Shown one piece after another: positions 23,504-35,762 of a stretch of 64,000 nucleotides of DNA (its first letter is position 1; every line of letters begins with the position of its first letter). Where the stretch lies: the NCBI RefSeq assembly GCF_019320115.1, contig NC_089581.1:96133316-96197315 (forward strand), written 5' to 3'. This DNA is from Miscanthus floridulus (taxonomy: Eukaryota > Streptophyta > Magnoliopsida > Poales > Poaceae). The notes below the pieces were generated by a model. It saw nothing but the letters and a program-made list of their open reading frames with translations. It did no database searches and was not told the DNA's origin. Made by a program: the position numbers and the translations under genes.

Positions 23504-24454
23504 TCAAACCTCATGAATAGTGGTTGGTAGTTTCCAATCTAGTGTATCCTTAACTTTGCTTGGATCTATCGCAACTCCTTCAACAGACAAGACATGTCCT
23601 AAAAATTGTACTTCCTTTAGCCAGAAGTCACACTTACTGAACTTGGCATATAACTGATGTTCTCTTAGGCGTGTCAGGACAACTTTGAGATGTTTAGCAT
23701 GTTCATTCTTATTCTTGGAATATATTAAGATGTCATCAATGAAGACCACTACAAACTTGTCTAGCTCAGGCATGAATACTAAATTCATTAGATACATGAA
23801 GTGAGCTAGGGCATTTGTCAAACCAAAAGACATTACTAGGTATTCATATAATCCATATCTGGTGGTAAATGCCATTTTGGGAATATCTTCAGGCCTAATT
23901 TTGATTTGATGATAACCTGACCTCAAATCAATCTTGGAGAAAACCTTGGCTCCTGCCAGTTGATCAAAAAGTAAATCTATCCGAGGTAAGGGATATTTAT
24001 TTTTAATTGTCACTTCATTCAATGGTCGATAGTCAACACACAATTTCAGGGTCTCATCTTTCTTTTTCACAAAAATTGCAGGACATCCCCAAGGTGATGA
24101 ACTAGGTTGGATAAAACCTTTATCAATCGACTCTTGCAATTGAGTCTTCAACTCAGCTAATTCCTTGGGAGGCATCCTATAAGCTCTCCTAGAGATCGGA
24201 GCTGTTCCGGGCTTTAGGTCTATTCCAAATTGAACATCTCTATCAGGTGGTAGACTAGGTAAATCTTCAGGAAAAACATCTAGAAATTCACAAACTACAG
24301 GGATATCTCTAATCTCCTTGATGGAAGTTGCACAAACTTTTTCCACTGATCTCTTTAAGATTGGAAGTTGGATAAGAAGCTGAGAATTATTGTCTGGCAA
24401 GCTCAACCTTATTGTCCTATTCAAAGTATCTACCACAGCTTTATGCTGATGCAT
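23504..24454 (-). pseudogene. Reverse transcriptase domain of the chromovirus
   Basis: The longest open part of this element (about 316 codons). Conserved blocks occur in order: [31 protein letters not shown] with the first catalytic Asp, [10 protein letters not shown], and [11 protein letters not shown] holding the catalytic Asp pair. [11 protein letters not shown] marks the connection region. The N-terminal part includes the protease-RT linker. The domain itself shows no broken catalytic residue, but it is closed by stops at both ends. Confidence 0.93.
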
Positions 24455-24960
24455 CTAGTTCATCCCCAGGATCACATCTATATCCTGATCTTTTAAAATA
24501 ATCATGGTGGTGGGAAAAATGTGCCCACCCAGGTTTATGGGTACCTGGTACACCATTTCCTTAGTACACAGACGTCCCCCGGGCGACTATATATAGAAAT
24601 TTTCCTTTGTTTCCCCAACTGAATTTCATGCTTTATGACAAATGTTCTATTGATGAATGTATGAGATGCACCAGAATAAAAAGCATAACTATAGGATGAT
24701 TGGCGATAGGAAACATACCCAGCATCACGGGTTCCCCTTCTAGAATCTCCCCAGCTTAAATATAGAAAACTCGCCCTGTCTTCTTTTCATTTCTACCCTT
24801 CCAAGCATTTTGGTTATTGTTCTTATCCTGAGCTTGACCCTATTGTTGATTTCTAGGAGCCTTCTAAAAATTCGGATTATACTACTTAGGATACGGACAT
24901 TCCCTAGAGAAATGACCTAACTTCCCACAATTGAAACATGGGTAATTGTGGCCTTGGGGT
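24455..24960 (-). pseudogene. Zinc knuckle and retroviral-type aspartic protease, decayed
   Basis: A CCHC knuckle CFNCGKLGHFSREC is readable on the minus strand at about 24895-24940. Downstream, the protease active-site triplet normally reading Asp-Ser-Gly is Tyr-Ser-Gly (YSGASHTFIN, Tyr codon 24677-24679). The region then changes frame to that of the reverse transcriptase, with a stop just upstream of 24454 in ILGMN-stop-MHQ. Confidence 0.8.
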
Positions 24961-25898
24961 GTTGGAGCACGAACACCAGGAATATTTGTCTGTTGTGAGT
25001 TTGGGTAAGTTATGGCAGGATGGACATTTGGTCGTTGCTCGGTTTAGAACTACGGCGGGCGATAAGGAGGACGGTAGTGATTCTCCGGATGATAAATTAT
25101 CTTCTGTCTCTTTTGATTGCCACTAAAAGACCCAGATGGCATGCTCTTTTTCTTCTTAATTTCCTTATGCTACCGATATTTCTCCTCTGAAGTAATAGCA
25201 ATGTTAACTGCCTCATGATACGTGACATTTGTGCAGGTAGTCATCATGGTCTGAAGTTTGGTATTAAGACCATGCATGAACCACTTCTTCTTCTTGGCAT
25301 ATGTGTTAACATGCTCATGTGCATACTGTGAAAGGTGATTGAACTTGCCCACATACTGCATGACTGTTTGATCACCTTGCTTCAAAGCAAGAAACTCATC
25401 AAGCTTCATGGCCATAGCTCCATCTGGAATATAATGGGCACAGAAAGCAGTGTAGAACTCGGCCCAAGTTAACCGAGTACCGGCTGGTTGCATGGCCACA
25501 AGGTTCACCCACCAAGCTCCTGCTGCACCTCTAAGCTGTTGGGTAGCAAAAATAGGCTTCTAGAACTCAGTGCATGGAATGAGGTCGAACTTCTGCTCTA
25601 TGGTATGAAGCCAATCATCAGCTTCAAGTGGTTCATCAGCCTTAGAAAATATTGGTGGTCGTGTATCCATAAAGTCAACATATGTAGCTTCTTGCCTTTG
25701 ATGATTATGGCCACAATTCCCATGCATCATATTTTGATTGCTTTGAGTTAACTCCCAAAGCAACCAAGCATTATCTACGATCACATTGACCAGTGCCGCA
25801 ATAGCATTAGCCAAATTTGGCGGAACTGGTGGTGGATCAGGAATATCACCCTCGTCTTGCGAAGAAACAGGAATATCCGAAGCCCGAGTACGAGGCAT
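24961..25898 (-). pseudogene. Gag capsid region of the chromovirus
   Basis: Starts at the ATG at 25898 (MPRTRASDIPVSSQDEGD), chosen because the gag-like Pro-rich N-terminus begins there. It continues through FSKADEPLEADDWLHTIEQK and LRGAAGAWWVNLVA to the retrotransposon gag domain (LTWAEFYTAFCAHYIPD, FLALKQGDQTVMQYVGKFN). A basic linker then leads to the zinc knuckle. One stop at about 25560 breaks the frame between the two halves, and another follows at about 25168. Confidence 0.88.
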
Positions 25899-26072
25899 CT
25901 GTTCATGACAAACCAAACTTTACTCACAAACATTTATTGAACTATTAAAAGAGCTTACTACAAACACATTACATTGGGTTCACTTATTTATACACAAGTC
26001 TGCACTTAAGCAAGACTACCCAGCTTGACTAGAACTCACTATATTACAACTCTACTCTTCTCCTTGATCACA

Positions 26073-26642
26073 TCAAACCTTGTGATCAGTATCCATTCTA
26101 GAAACATTTCTACCTTCCTCATCACTTGCATTGACCACCACTACTTCTTCCAGATCCTCTTCTTCTTCCTCTTCAGTTTCATTATCATCTGCAATGGTGA
26201 CACCTGGGTCCATTGCATCAGCTTGAGGCTCATGATTTGGATTCAGAAGATTGTTCAACCTATGGACTTCTTCATACAGATTGGTATAATATTCTTCTAA
26301 GTCTTCTACATAGAACTCTAACTCATGAACTTGGGCTCTAGCTATATCTTCTCTATGTCAAGCCTCATTTCTTCCTTCCACCATACGAACTAACATACAC
26401 TCATAGTTCTTATGAGCGGTGGTGAGACGCCTCAATCAATCCTATAACTCACCCACCTGGATGGCATCCAAGGCCCTATCTCTAGTAGCCTGTGCTAATT
26501 CTGCTGAAAGCCTCTATATCTCAGCCTGGGAATTAGGCCTAAAGCTGCTACTGCTAGCACCATCACTCCTAGGGGCAAGCTGGTGATGAGGAACTCCTTT
26601 GGGTGCAACGGACTTATGGGGTGTTACCTTGGTACGAGCCAT
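26073..26642 (-). pseudogene. Extra ORF upstream of gag in the chromovirus
   Basis: From ATG at 26642 the minus strand reads MARTKVTPHKSVAPKGVPHH. A predicted coiled-coil stretch follows (about residues 45-130, with AELAQATRDRALDA, LEFYVEDLEEYYTNLYEEV). The C-terminal tail is very acidic (EEEEEEDLEE) and ends at 26073. It is about 190 codons long, with four or five internal stops, all explicable by single transitions. It lies between the primer site and gag and is separated from gag by about 170 bases. I do not recognise a family. Confidence 0.7.
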
Positions 26643-27015
26643 ACTGTAGAAAGTGAGATTTAATAACAGTAAGACAATCTAAGAAAAGTCTAAAGAGTAA
26701 TAAGAATGGGATTTATACAACTCAACCCAAACTAAGAGGGAAAGTAATTAACAAGTGGATTAATCATGATGCATGAATCGTCCTTATGAGACTTAAACAT
26801 CAAAGCTTCTAAGGTACATAAACAATAGTTCTTATTATATAGGGCATAATAAGATTACTACCACCATATAAAGCCTTATTAATCAAATAAGGAATTACGA
26901 GAATGAATTAAGATAAGTCAGAAGCAATTTGGACTAAATTAACAGTTAAATTTATTTGCCCCAAATCGTTTTGAAGTTTTTGTAAAACAATACTACAAAA
27001 ATCTTTGTAATGGTC

Positions 27016-27027
27016 GCTCTGATACCA
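27016..27027 (-). other. Primer-binding site of the chromovirus
   Basis: On the minus strand TGGTATCAGAGC lies three bases after the end of the 5' LTR, an exact match to the initiator-methionine tRNA primer site. Confidence 0.92.
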
Positions 27028-27030
27028 ATC

Positions 27031-30000
27031 TATGGCAGAACCTCCTAAATTATAGGGCCCACATGCACCTGTCATTATCCATTGACCCTTGACGACTATG
27101 CATATGTTCTCGGTAACTTAAGAAGCCTGTCAGGTGTCCTTGAGAAACCCAAATCATCCACAATTTCTTCCGAGCATGATCCATTATAGAGTCATTGAAG
27201 TATTTCAACAGTTTATTCATTAATTTACATCAGAGTAAAATAGCGGAAGTCTTACAATAACTTAGTTACAAAATAGTTGTTTCAAAGCTTACAAACTAGG
27301 TACAATTATTATTACAAACCATAGTAGTGGAGTAGCATTAGTAACATAAAACAAAACACACAATAAAAGTGCCCTGCCCAAAGGCCACACATTTACTTGT
27401 CATCTTCGATTTGAACAACCGTTATGTAGCATGGTCCAAAGCAGACCTGCTCATGAGGCTCACCTGCAACAAGGGTTAAAGAACCCTGAGTACGAAAGTA
27501 CTCAACAAGACTTAACCGATGTAAAAATGGAGAAGACTCAGGAATGCAGGCTCAGGGATTCAAGGTAAGGCTTTAGCAAGAATCAAAGTTCTTTTGCGTA
27601 AAAGCTCTCCGACAAGATTCTTTCTTTCAACATTTAAATCTTCATAAAGATCATATATAAATCTGACATGATCCATATTGAGATCATGAACTTCATATCA
27701 AACTCTTTCTCAAATCTTACTCAAGTTCTATTTGTTAACTGCGATGATGAATAGTGAGTTGAGTCTCCATAATCGAGGAGCAATGACGATTCGAACCGAT
27801 TATAACCCACCTTGGGATTCCCAACCACACGACATATGTAGGTCCCTGACCTACAAATATCAACCTATCCTCAGATTCTCTAAAACAAGAATGGGTCCGC
27901 GCCACCCGAGAGCACAGTACTCCACCAATCTAGCCTATTGCCACGTGGGTACACGCTACTCTCGCCATCTCTCTACTCCCAGTGCGTGAGTAGCTATTCT
28001 CATAATAGAATAGCCGAGTTAAGGCTTACCAAAGTATGTGGCTAGTACTACAAAGTCTCACCTCATGCAATTCAACAATGGACGGTTCTTAATCGACACA
28101 GGCGGAAAGAACCCGCTCACAAGGCATCCATGTCTTGTGGCTCTCATACACTGAGTCTGCTAGGTCTAGATTTATTACTCCACATGATTATATCTCATGA
28201 TTCATAAATAATCACTCATATCCAATAAACCATTTATATCTCATAGGTGACAAGTAATCACCCGACTTTTATCAGTCTAAGTATGGCTAAGCATAATTAG
28301 GCATTCTCGAATTAAAGCTGGTAACAAGGTTGATATGGAAAAACAAGGTTGGTAATGCACCAATTAGGTTTCCACTCAACTCCTAATCACTTAATGCAAC
28401 ATTTAAAAACAAACGCGATAAAATTTGTAAAACACAAGGTAGGTTTAAATGCATCTAGGGATTGCCTTGATTGTTGGAATAGTCAGGTTCTGGAGATGCT
28501 CCAAGATATCAAACCCGACCTCAACAGGTGGGTTGACTTCCTCAACAACTTGGTTGACTACCAAGTTCTCACTTTCGTTGACTACATGTAGTAACAATGC
28601 CATGTTTAATATGATGTGAGATATAAAACATGATACTTGATGATGGATGCAAAAGTTAATAACTTGAATACAACTTTCCTTCGCGGTATAGTTACTAACA
28701 ACTAACTAAACCTTCTCTAGGGTTTACTTAGATTAATACTAATGACCATGTTTCTTAACCACAACTTGATCATAAACTCAAACACTTACTTAAAGTACCA
28801 AGGATCATTTTATGCTAATTACCCAAGGTCATCACTCAATCCCAAATTCAAACAAAACCTAAGTCATTAAGGTTCACTATTTGTTTTAATTAATGAATTA
28901 ACTAATTCAAAATTAATAAATAAATCAACTTTTTCCAAATGAGCTCCAAATCTTTGTGAACACTCATCACATGATAACTAAGTGGAAAAACAATTTTCAT
29001 AATTTTTGGATAATTATGTAAACCTAGAAAAATCATAGAATTCCATTTATTAATTAATTTGAGAAATTTTTATCACATTCAAAATATACCGAAAAGTAAC
29101 ATTTAATATTTTTCCTAAATAGTTCACATCTTAGAGAGGTCACACAAATTTTTTCATAATTTTTGGAGCTCTATTTATTTTTGCACAAAATAAACAAATC
29201 ACAATACTATTTAACCATTTCTGCAAAATAGAAAAAATCATTTTCACTTAAACTGCCACTGACAGGGTGACCACACCGGTTAGCCCGCTCTGACCACGAC
29301 AGCGAGGCCCTCTGACCGACGATTACTCACTGGCGGTGAGGTCTTCGGCGGTATCGATGGAACCAACATGACCTCCCCAGCGTTGCGCTTCGACTAAGGG
29401 TACTGGTTGAAGATCTAGACTACTGCAGAGTCCTCGCCGGCGACGATGGCGGCACGACAGTGTCCTGCCAAGATAGCGACGGCAATCTATGACTTCACTG
29501 GCAAAACTAAAGTCTCCGGCATAGTCAGCACCTCCTAACGGACGTAACCGAGCACCTAATTGAATCAACAGCACTCCACAACACTAGCAGCGACGCGCGC
29601 AGCAGCATGGCAGAGCAAAACTTGCGGCGTCCCATGGTCCCGTGGCTATGGCATGAATTCATGGCGAAGCTCTGTTCTGGGGAAAGCAACTGACCAAATG
29701 ATCAACGATTAAGCTCATGAACATCACGAGAGAATGAAGATCAAGAAATAGCAAAAGATGAAGCAAGAGACCCACCCGAACTACCTATCCAAGGTGGAAT
29801 GGATCTCAGCAGATCCTCGCCGGAGTTGGAGGAGACGAGGTTACGTCGGGCAAACCAGAGGGGTAAAAGCTGCGCAAGTGGGTGATATGGAGGTGCTAGG
29901 TGATGGCGATCATGGTGACATGCTCAGCTGAGGCTGGGAGGGCTCTACGGCTCCAGTGCAAGCTCGTCGAAGCTGGGCAGCGCTGACGGGAAATAGAGGA

Positions 30001-30726
30001 AATGAGAGAGCGACGGAGGGCACTCTCAGACTTATCAAGCGAGCGGAGAGCAGTGGGAGAGGTGCGCTTGACATGTAGCAGCAATGTGGACACGTCGAAG
30101 CAGGAGGTGTCGCTCACAGGTGTGCGTGGAAGCCAGTGGAAGCTTGCTGACGGCGAGAGCTGCCTGCTTGCACTGTTCAAGCTATGTACCGAATTGCCAC
30201 TCGCTTTATTTTTCAAATTACTTTCAAATTTGTATGGTAACTCAAAAATCTCCAAAAATAAAAGTTGCTCCAAATTCAAAGTTCTACAACTTTTCTTTAA
30301 TAACCATACTCAAATTCTATCTACATTTAACAATACAAGTTTAAAATCAAAAGGGGACACCTTAAGAATTTATCCCCTTTCAAATTACTCCAAATTTTAT
30401 ATAACAACTTTGAAAACTCCAAACACCAACTTTGTACACATTGACAAGCTCTACACTTTTTCTTTTAGGGTCAACCTCAAATTGTGCTTAGATTTTGAAT
30501 TAGGTTTTTCCAGGGTAGAATGAAATGCTGGAAATTAGGGTTTTGGAATTCTAATTTAACACTAAGGTTTAGAACTTGATTCATCCCATACAAGTCAACA
30601 CATATAATCATAAAAGTAAACTTGTTTTAGTGAATGCATATCAAAGTTTTCACTAACACAAGAATGATGTGCAATGCATATGATGACATGGCATATTTTA
30701 GTGTTTAAAACACCAGAGGTGTTACA
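27031..30726 (-). repeat. 5' LTR of the complete chromovirus
   Basis: 3696 bp. The plus-strand left end reads TATGGCAGAACC where the other LTR has TGTGGCAG, a terminal transition. The right end is GGTGTTACA, followed by the duplication ATTCC. It lacks about 125-130 bases present in the 3' LTR. GC-rich block at 29.27-30.17 kb. Confidence 0.93.
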
Positions 30727-30731
30727 ATTCC

Positions 30732-31736
30732 TCACTTACAAGAGCTCAAGTGTATCAATTGGATGACCCATGCTATCACATAGGGGGAGGTATCCCACAA
30801 ATTGGTATCAAGATCAAAGATCCTATGTGTAGTATCTCAAGAAGCCCTACTAGTGGTATCTACAAGTGGTGTCTTTCCAACAATCAAGTGAGGAATTGTA
30901 AGTTTCAACCATCTACCCCAAATGCAAACCTTTGCATCAATAAGAAGCACACCTTTTATGGAAATTGATGACAAAGGGGGAGAGATTGTATAAAGATATG
31001 AAAGCTTTGGGAGAGATTGAGACAGATTGTACAAAGATATGAAAGCTTTGGGAGAGATTGAGACAAAGAAGTAAAGGTTGGACATGGACATGGACAAAGA
31101 GGGAGCAACATTGAAGAAAAGAGATGGATCAAAATTCTTGGACAAGAGAAGCACACAAGAAGGGGGAGCAAGCTCATGAACTTTGATTGGTTGCATTTAT
31201 TATGTGCATAGTCATGTGCTTGCTTGCATTGCATAAGCTTTTAAATTCAATATGCATGCTTGTGTGGTGTATGCTAGTTGAGGAATTTGATTGATGAAAT
31301 GAAAACTAGCATGCATAGGATGATAGCTAGACACTTGGTATGCTTTTCAAGTAATGCTAGTACCTTGCTTTTAATGTTGATCTCACAAGGTATCTAGTGA
31401 TTTTATTTCTAAGTCATATCTAGCTAACCATGGTGCTAAGGATGAACTTAAAGGTGTAACTCTGATTGGTTTCACACTTTAAAGGTTTACTCTATACACC
31501 TTAGCATCATTTGGTAGTAATTACTCTCCCACAATTCTAATCTATGCATATGTGCGAACTTCAAACCAAACACTAGCACATATGTAGGGGGAGCTAATAC
31601 TACCATTTCAGGTTTGTGGTACTTGTCCAAAATCATTTACACATGGTAAAATTGCTTGGGCAAGCAACATGAATCCAAATGAGCTTAATTTCCATATCTT
31701 TGTAGAGTTGTCATCAATTACCAAAAAGGGGGAGAT
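30732..31736 (+). other. 3' internal part of Copia A with polypurine tract
   Basis: Continues the Copia A internal region after the chromovirus. Non-coding, with two more AAGTGGTATC-like words near 30851-30873. It ends in AAAAAGGGGGAGAT (31723-31736), the polypurine tract directly before the 3' LTR. Confidence 0.85.
30983..31064 (+). repeat. 41-bp tandem duplication
   Basis: Two adjacent 41-bp copies starting AGATTGTATAAAGATATG, differing at one base (TATA versus TACA). Confidence 0.95.
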
Positions 31737-34329
31737 TGAAAGGTCCTTGTGTGGTTTTGGTAATTGAGTGAAAACCTAGGTGGACAAATTGTGTTTATGT
31801 GAGATACACAGGTGATTAGTCCATAGGTACATGTGTGTGAGCAACATATGCCATGAAGGTGGAAATGGCTCGAAGATGTTACAAAGCTCACACATGTGAT
31901 GATGAAGGAGGTCATTGCACATGAGACATGACATTGAGTCATGTGATCAAGGTGGAGAAGATCAAGACATGACTTGGCTTGATGGACCGGTTGCAAGTGT
32001 GAAGGGCAAGTTGGAGGCTTTGGAGCGATGGATCGCATGGCGGTGAAGCTTGAGCAAGACTTGGCGCCGATGGATGAAGGTAATGGTGAAAAGCAAGTGA
32101 AGTCAAGATCAATGAACCAATATGATCACATGATGATATGAAGTGGATCATATCATTGTTGATCGTGTTGGTGCATGTGTTGCATCGACATTGGAAGAGA
32201 TGGAATATAATGCGCAAGGCAAAGGTGTAACCTAGGGCATTTCATTTCACCGGTCATAGGTGTGTAGCGAAGCTAATGACTGGATTTAGGATAGATGGCT
32301 ATACTATCAAGAGGGGCAAACTTGTTTGCATATCGGTCATCTAGAGCCACTCGAGTGATCTAACTTTGCATCATCGCTAGGATCAAGTGGCGTGGCAAGT
32401 TGAGCGGCTAATCCTTTGGAAGATGTTTGTGAAAAGCTAACACACATACACATGGTGGTGTACACTTGGTGGTGTTGGCACATTTGCACAGGAGAAGGAG
32501 TAGGAGTTGAAACGGATCGGCTTGGTGAAGAAATAGAGGCAAAAGGAGGTCACTGTGAGTGATTGGACACTAGCCTCGGTAGGACCAATGCATTCAGTCA
32601 GTGGCAGCAGTGAGCGTGTAGTCTTAGTCTCATGACCGGACGCTGGTGCAGAGAGTGACCAGACGCTCAGGGCCTACATCCGGTCAGTGCTAACGTACAC
32701 TGACATGGTGGCATGAGGAACAGCAGTGACACATGGCAGTCGAAGAATGACTGAACTCAAGTGCTGTGTTTGGTCGTATAGGAGCAGACGCGTCCAGTCG
32801 TAAATTAGAGGCTCGGGGAGCTCTCTAGAAACAATCGAACTCTGTTGGTCCATGTCCGGTCATGCTGGAGCAGACGTGTCCGGTCGTGTGTGATGTATGG
32901 TGATGTAGGCGGTGCTGGAGTTGGCACACAGGCATAGAGCTAATCAGACGCTGGTCTGCATCCCATCATGCTGCACCGGATGAGTCTGGTCGCAAAACAG
33001 AGGCTCAGGGAACTCTCTAGAAATGATTGGACTCGACAGAGGTGCGTCAGGTCTTGGCACTGTGTTGTGTCCATTCGCAACTTAAATGCTGAGATTGGGC
33101 GCTCAGTATTTGAAGCCAGGGATGATGTGGCAGCCATCCATGGATCAGACGCTAGCAGGGTGCGTCCGGTCGATCTGACTGGTATGTCCGGTCATCCCAA
33201 AAAATGCCCAATGAAGGGGTAACGGCTATTTTAGGCCATGGGGCTATAAATAGAAGTGGTGGTTGGCCTTTGGCCAAAAGCTTGGTAGAGTGGAGCACAC
33301 TAGAGCCTTGGTGGCTTATGTGGTAGTGCTTGGGAGCCCTCTAACTCACTCTAGCTTGATAGTGTTCATCCGATTGAGTGAGTGAGCGATTCTAGTGCGA
33401 TTGTATCGAGTGGCACTAGGTGGTCATCTTGCAATCCGGTGGTGCTTGTTACTCTTGGAGGTTGCTACCTCCTAGATGGCTTGGTGGTGGTCTCCGTCGA
33501 AGCCCGCAAGAAGCTTATGCGGTGCTCCGGAGAAGAGCTTTGTGAGGGGCACTGTGCTCGCCCCGCAGGGAGCCACGAAGAGAAACTCTAGTTGAGCATG
33601 TCATTGAGCTACCCTCACTTTTGGGGTAGGTTCTTGCGGTGCCCGATGTGCAGGCTTGGCGGGTGATGCCTAATTAGCTGCTGAACCACCAAGTGAGCGG
33701 TCGACACAATGGGGACGTAGCATGTTGGCAAGCACATGAACCTCGGGAGAAAATTCACCAGTGTGAACATTGTTCTTCCCATTGGTTTGCAATCCCCTTA
33801 CACAAACTAGTGATTACTTTCATATACATTGTGCTTGTGTTGTTGCTCTTGTAATTAGTTAGCTTATGTAGCTCACTAGTTACATTCTTGCTTGTGTAGC
33901 ATAGAAGTAGCTCCCTTGCGTGGCTAATTTGGTTTGTGTAACCTTGTTAGTCACATTACTTAGTTTGTGTAGCTAAGTATTTGCACTCTCTAATTTGGCA
34001 TTGGTTGCCTTGTTATTGAGCATTGCTAGTGAGCTTAGGTGGCTTTGTGCTTTTGCTTACTAGCATGTGTAGGTGCTCCCTCATTGCTTGAAGTACTAGT
34101 GGCATAGGTTTGTGTGACCTTGCTTCTAGAATTGGTTAGGTGAGCTCTAGCTAGCCCATCACCTTTGTTGTCTAATTAGGATCTTTATAAGGTGTTTGTG
34201 AACTTAGATAGAGGGGTATAGTCTTGACTAGACCAATTGTTTTAATTCTGCATTTGTTTCGGTTAGCTAGAGCGATTAAATTTAGAAAGGACTATTCACC
34301 CCCCTCTAGTCCACCATCTCGACCCTACA
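31737..34329 (+). repeat. 3' LTR of Copia family A
   Basis: 2593 bp, TGAAAGGTCC to CCCTACA, followed by the duplication CCCTC. TATA box CTATAAATAG at 33244-33253. In the stretches I compared it differs from the 5' LTR at roughly one base in 15-30, more densely in the CG-rich U3 repeats. Confidence 0.93.
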
Positions 34330-34334
34330 CCCTC

Positions 34335-35732
34335 AGTTGCGTGCCTTCCTCGTGATCCTTTCAGGGAACGACCCAGAGTATGACTCTAATGACATTGACT
34401 GCTATGCCCTGCCATGCATGTGTTACCACAATGACCAGTGATGTTCTTGCTGAGGAGGCGCCTGGGCTCACGCTGCCAGACTAGAGTCCCCACAGCCGCA
34501 TGGCCTTCCTTCAAGAGAAGGAGGATCACCTGTGAGCTCAGTAGGTGGACCTAGAGACCATTGAGGTAGAGCTTGAGCGCCAAAGGTAGGACCTTACACT
34601 ACAATGAGCCGTGCACCCTCTCGGCGATGACGATGATGCCCGCACGAGGGCTCCTAGCGGCCTCTGGTTTCCCTGTGTGGCCAACAACATGGCGATCACC
34701 GCCTGTCGACTGGAGGACATCTCTGACACATTGGACCTGAAGACCAACAAGTGTCTGCACGAGGTGAAGTGGCTTCTCTGTGTCACTCTTGAGCAACAGG
34801 CCAAGAGTTCTACCTCCCAGCATCGCGCTGCGCTCTCTAGGCCTCCTCGATGTCCCCCCTCACGCCACCAGATCGGTGATGACCACAACATCCATGACAC
34901 CATCGAGGCTAGGTGCCATGCTTAGGCATAGTCCCGTACCCTTGAGCAATGAGGTAGGGGCACTGCTGGATCATTTCGACCCCATGGCGTTCAGGGTAGC
35001 GATCCAGGAGGCTCCCCACCCTAGGCATTTTTGGCCACCAATGCACATCTACAAGTACGACGGTGAGACCAACCTAGACCATTGGCTAGAGGACTACTGC
35101 CTCGCCATGAAGGCCAGGGGGGTTAGACAATGACTTCCATCTAGTACCTTCCCCTGCTTCTATCAAGCTCGACCAGAGCTTGGCTCGAGCAGCTCAAGCC
35201 TAGTAGCATCTGTTGCTAGGGCGATCTCTGTTCAGTCTTCATTGGCCACTTTTTGGGTACCTACGCCCACCCAGGTAACTCATGGGGCCTCCACAATTGC
35301 AGGAAGAGGGCCAATGAGACCCTCTGGGAGTACATTCAACACTTCTCCAAGAAGCGCAATGAGCTCTCCAACATCACCGATGCCGACATGATCAACGCCT
35401 TCATCTAGGACACGACCTACGAGGCTCTTGTCCAAGTGCTCGGCCATGAGACCTCTCACACAATGTGGGAGCTCCTAGATGTCGCCACCTAGTACGCCAC
35501 CGGTGATGAGGCTGCCTAGGCCAACTTTAGCGGCAAGGCCAAGACCACTGGCCACCTCAGTGGTGGAGACGATGGCGATGACCCTGTCTCATTCTAGCGC
35601 TGCCGCGATGAGAGGAACAAGGACTAGAAGCACCGTGGGGAGGAGATGGTGATTGTGGCTGACCGCACCACCAGACCTCAGCCTCGCGGGTGCGGCGCAC
35701 GCCCCAGGCACTTCGAGAAGGCGCTCGAGCTA
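34335..35732 (+). pseudogene. Outer Gypsy: main gag region, decayed
   Basis: Resumes the outer element after the right CCCTC. Conserved grass Gypsy gag features can be read in pieces. There is an N-terminal helical segment (VANNMAITACRLEDISDT, CLHEVKWLL). The capsid start follows (FWPPMHIYKYDGETNLDHW). Then, in another frame and with stops, comes the block around 35320-35500 corresponding to ETLWEYIQHFSKKRNELSNI and TDADMINAF. Several stops and frame changes rule out a product. It ends around 35732 in a Pro/Arg-rich segment, after which gag homology stops abruptly. No pol follows. Confidence 0.72.
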
Positions 35733-35762
35733 CTAATTTTTGACCCTATCACATCACTTCGC

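Larger units (their letters stand above)
17431..30726 (-). mobile_element. Complete Tekay/Del-type chromovirus (Gypsy), minus strand
   Basis: LTRs at 17431-21253 and 27031-30726, flanked by ATTCC at 17426-17430 and 30727-30731. Reading the minus strand: 5' LTR, initiator-Met primer site, an extra ORF, gag, zinc knuckle, protease, reverse transcriptase, RNase H, integrase, chromodomain, polypurine tract, 3' LTR. Domain order and chromodomain identify a chromovirus; the very long LTRs fit the Tekay/Del clade. Many in-frame stops and frame changes make it inactive. Confidence 0.95.
10440..34329 (+). mobile_element. Copia-type gag-only element (family A), interrupted
   Basis: Two related LTRs (10440-13027 and 31737-34329) flank an internal region with an initiator-Met primer site, a gag and a polypurine tract, all in plus orientation. 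The duplication CCCTC is seen at 10435-10439 and 34330-34334. Removing the 13.3-kb insertion leaves about 5.4 kb of internal sequence. No protease, integrase, reverse transcriptase or RNase H is visible, so the element is non-autonomous. The gag with several zinc knuckles and the LTR type resemble the SIRE/Maximus group of grasses, an assignment I hold loosely. Confidence 0.9.
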
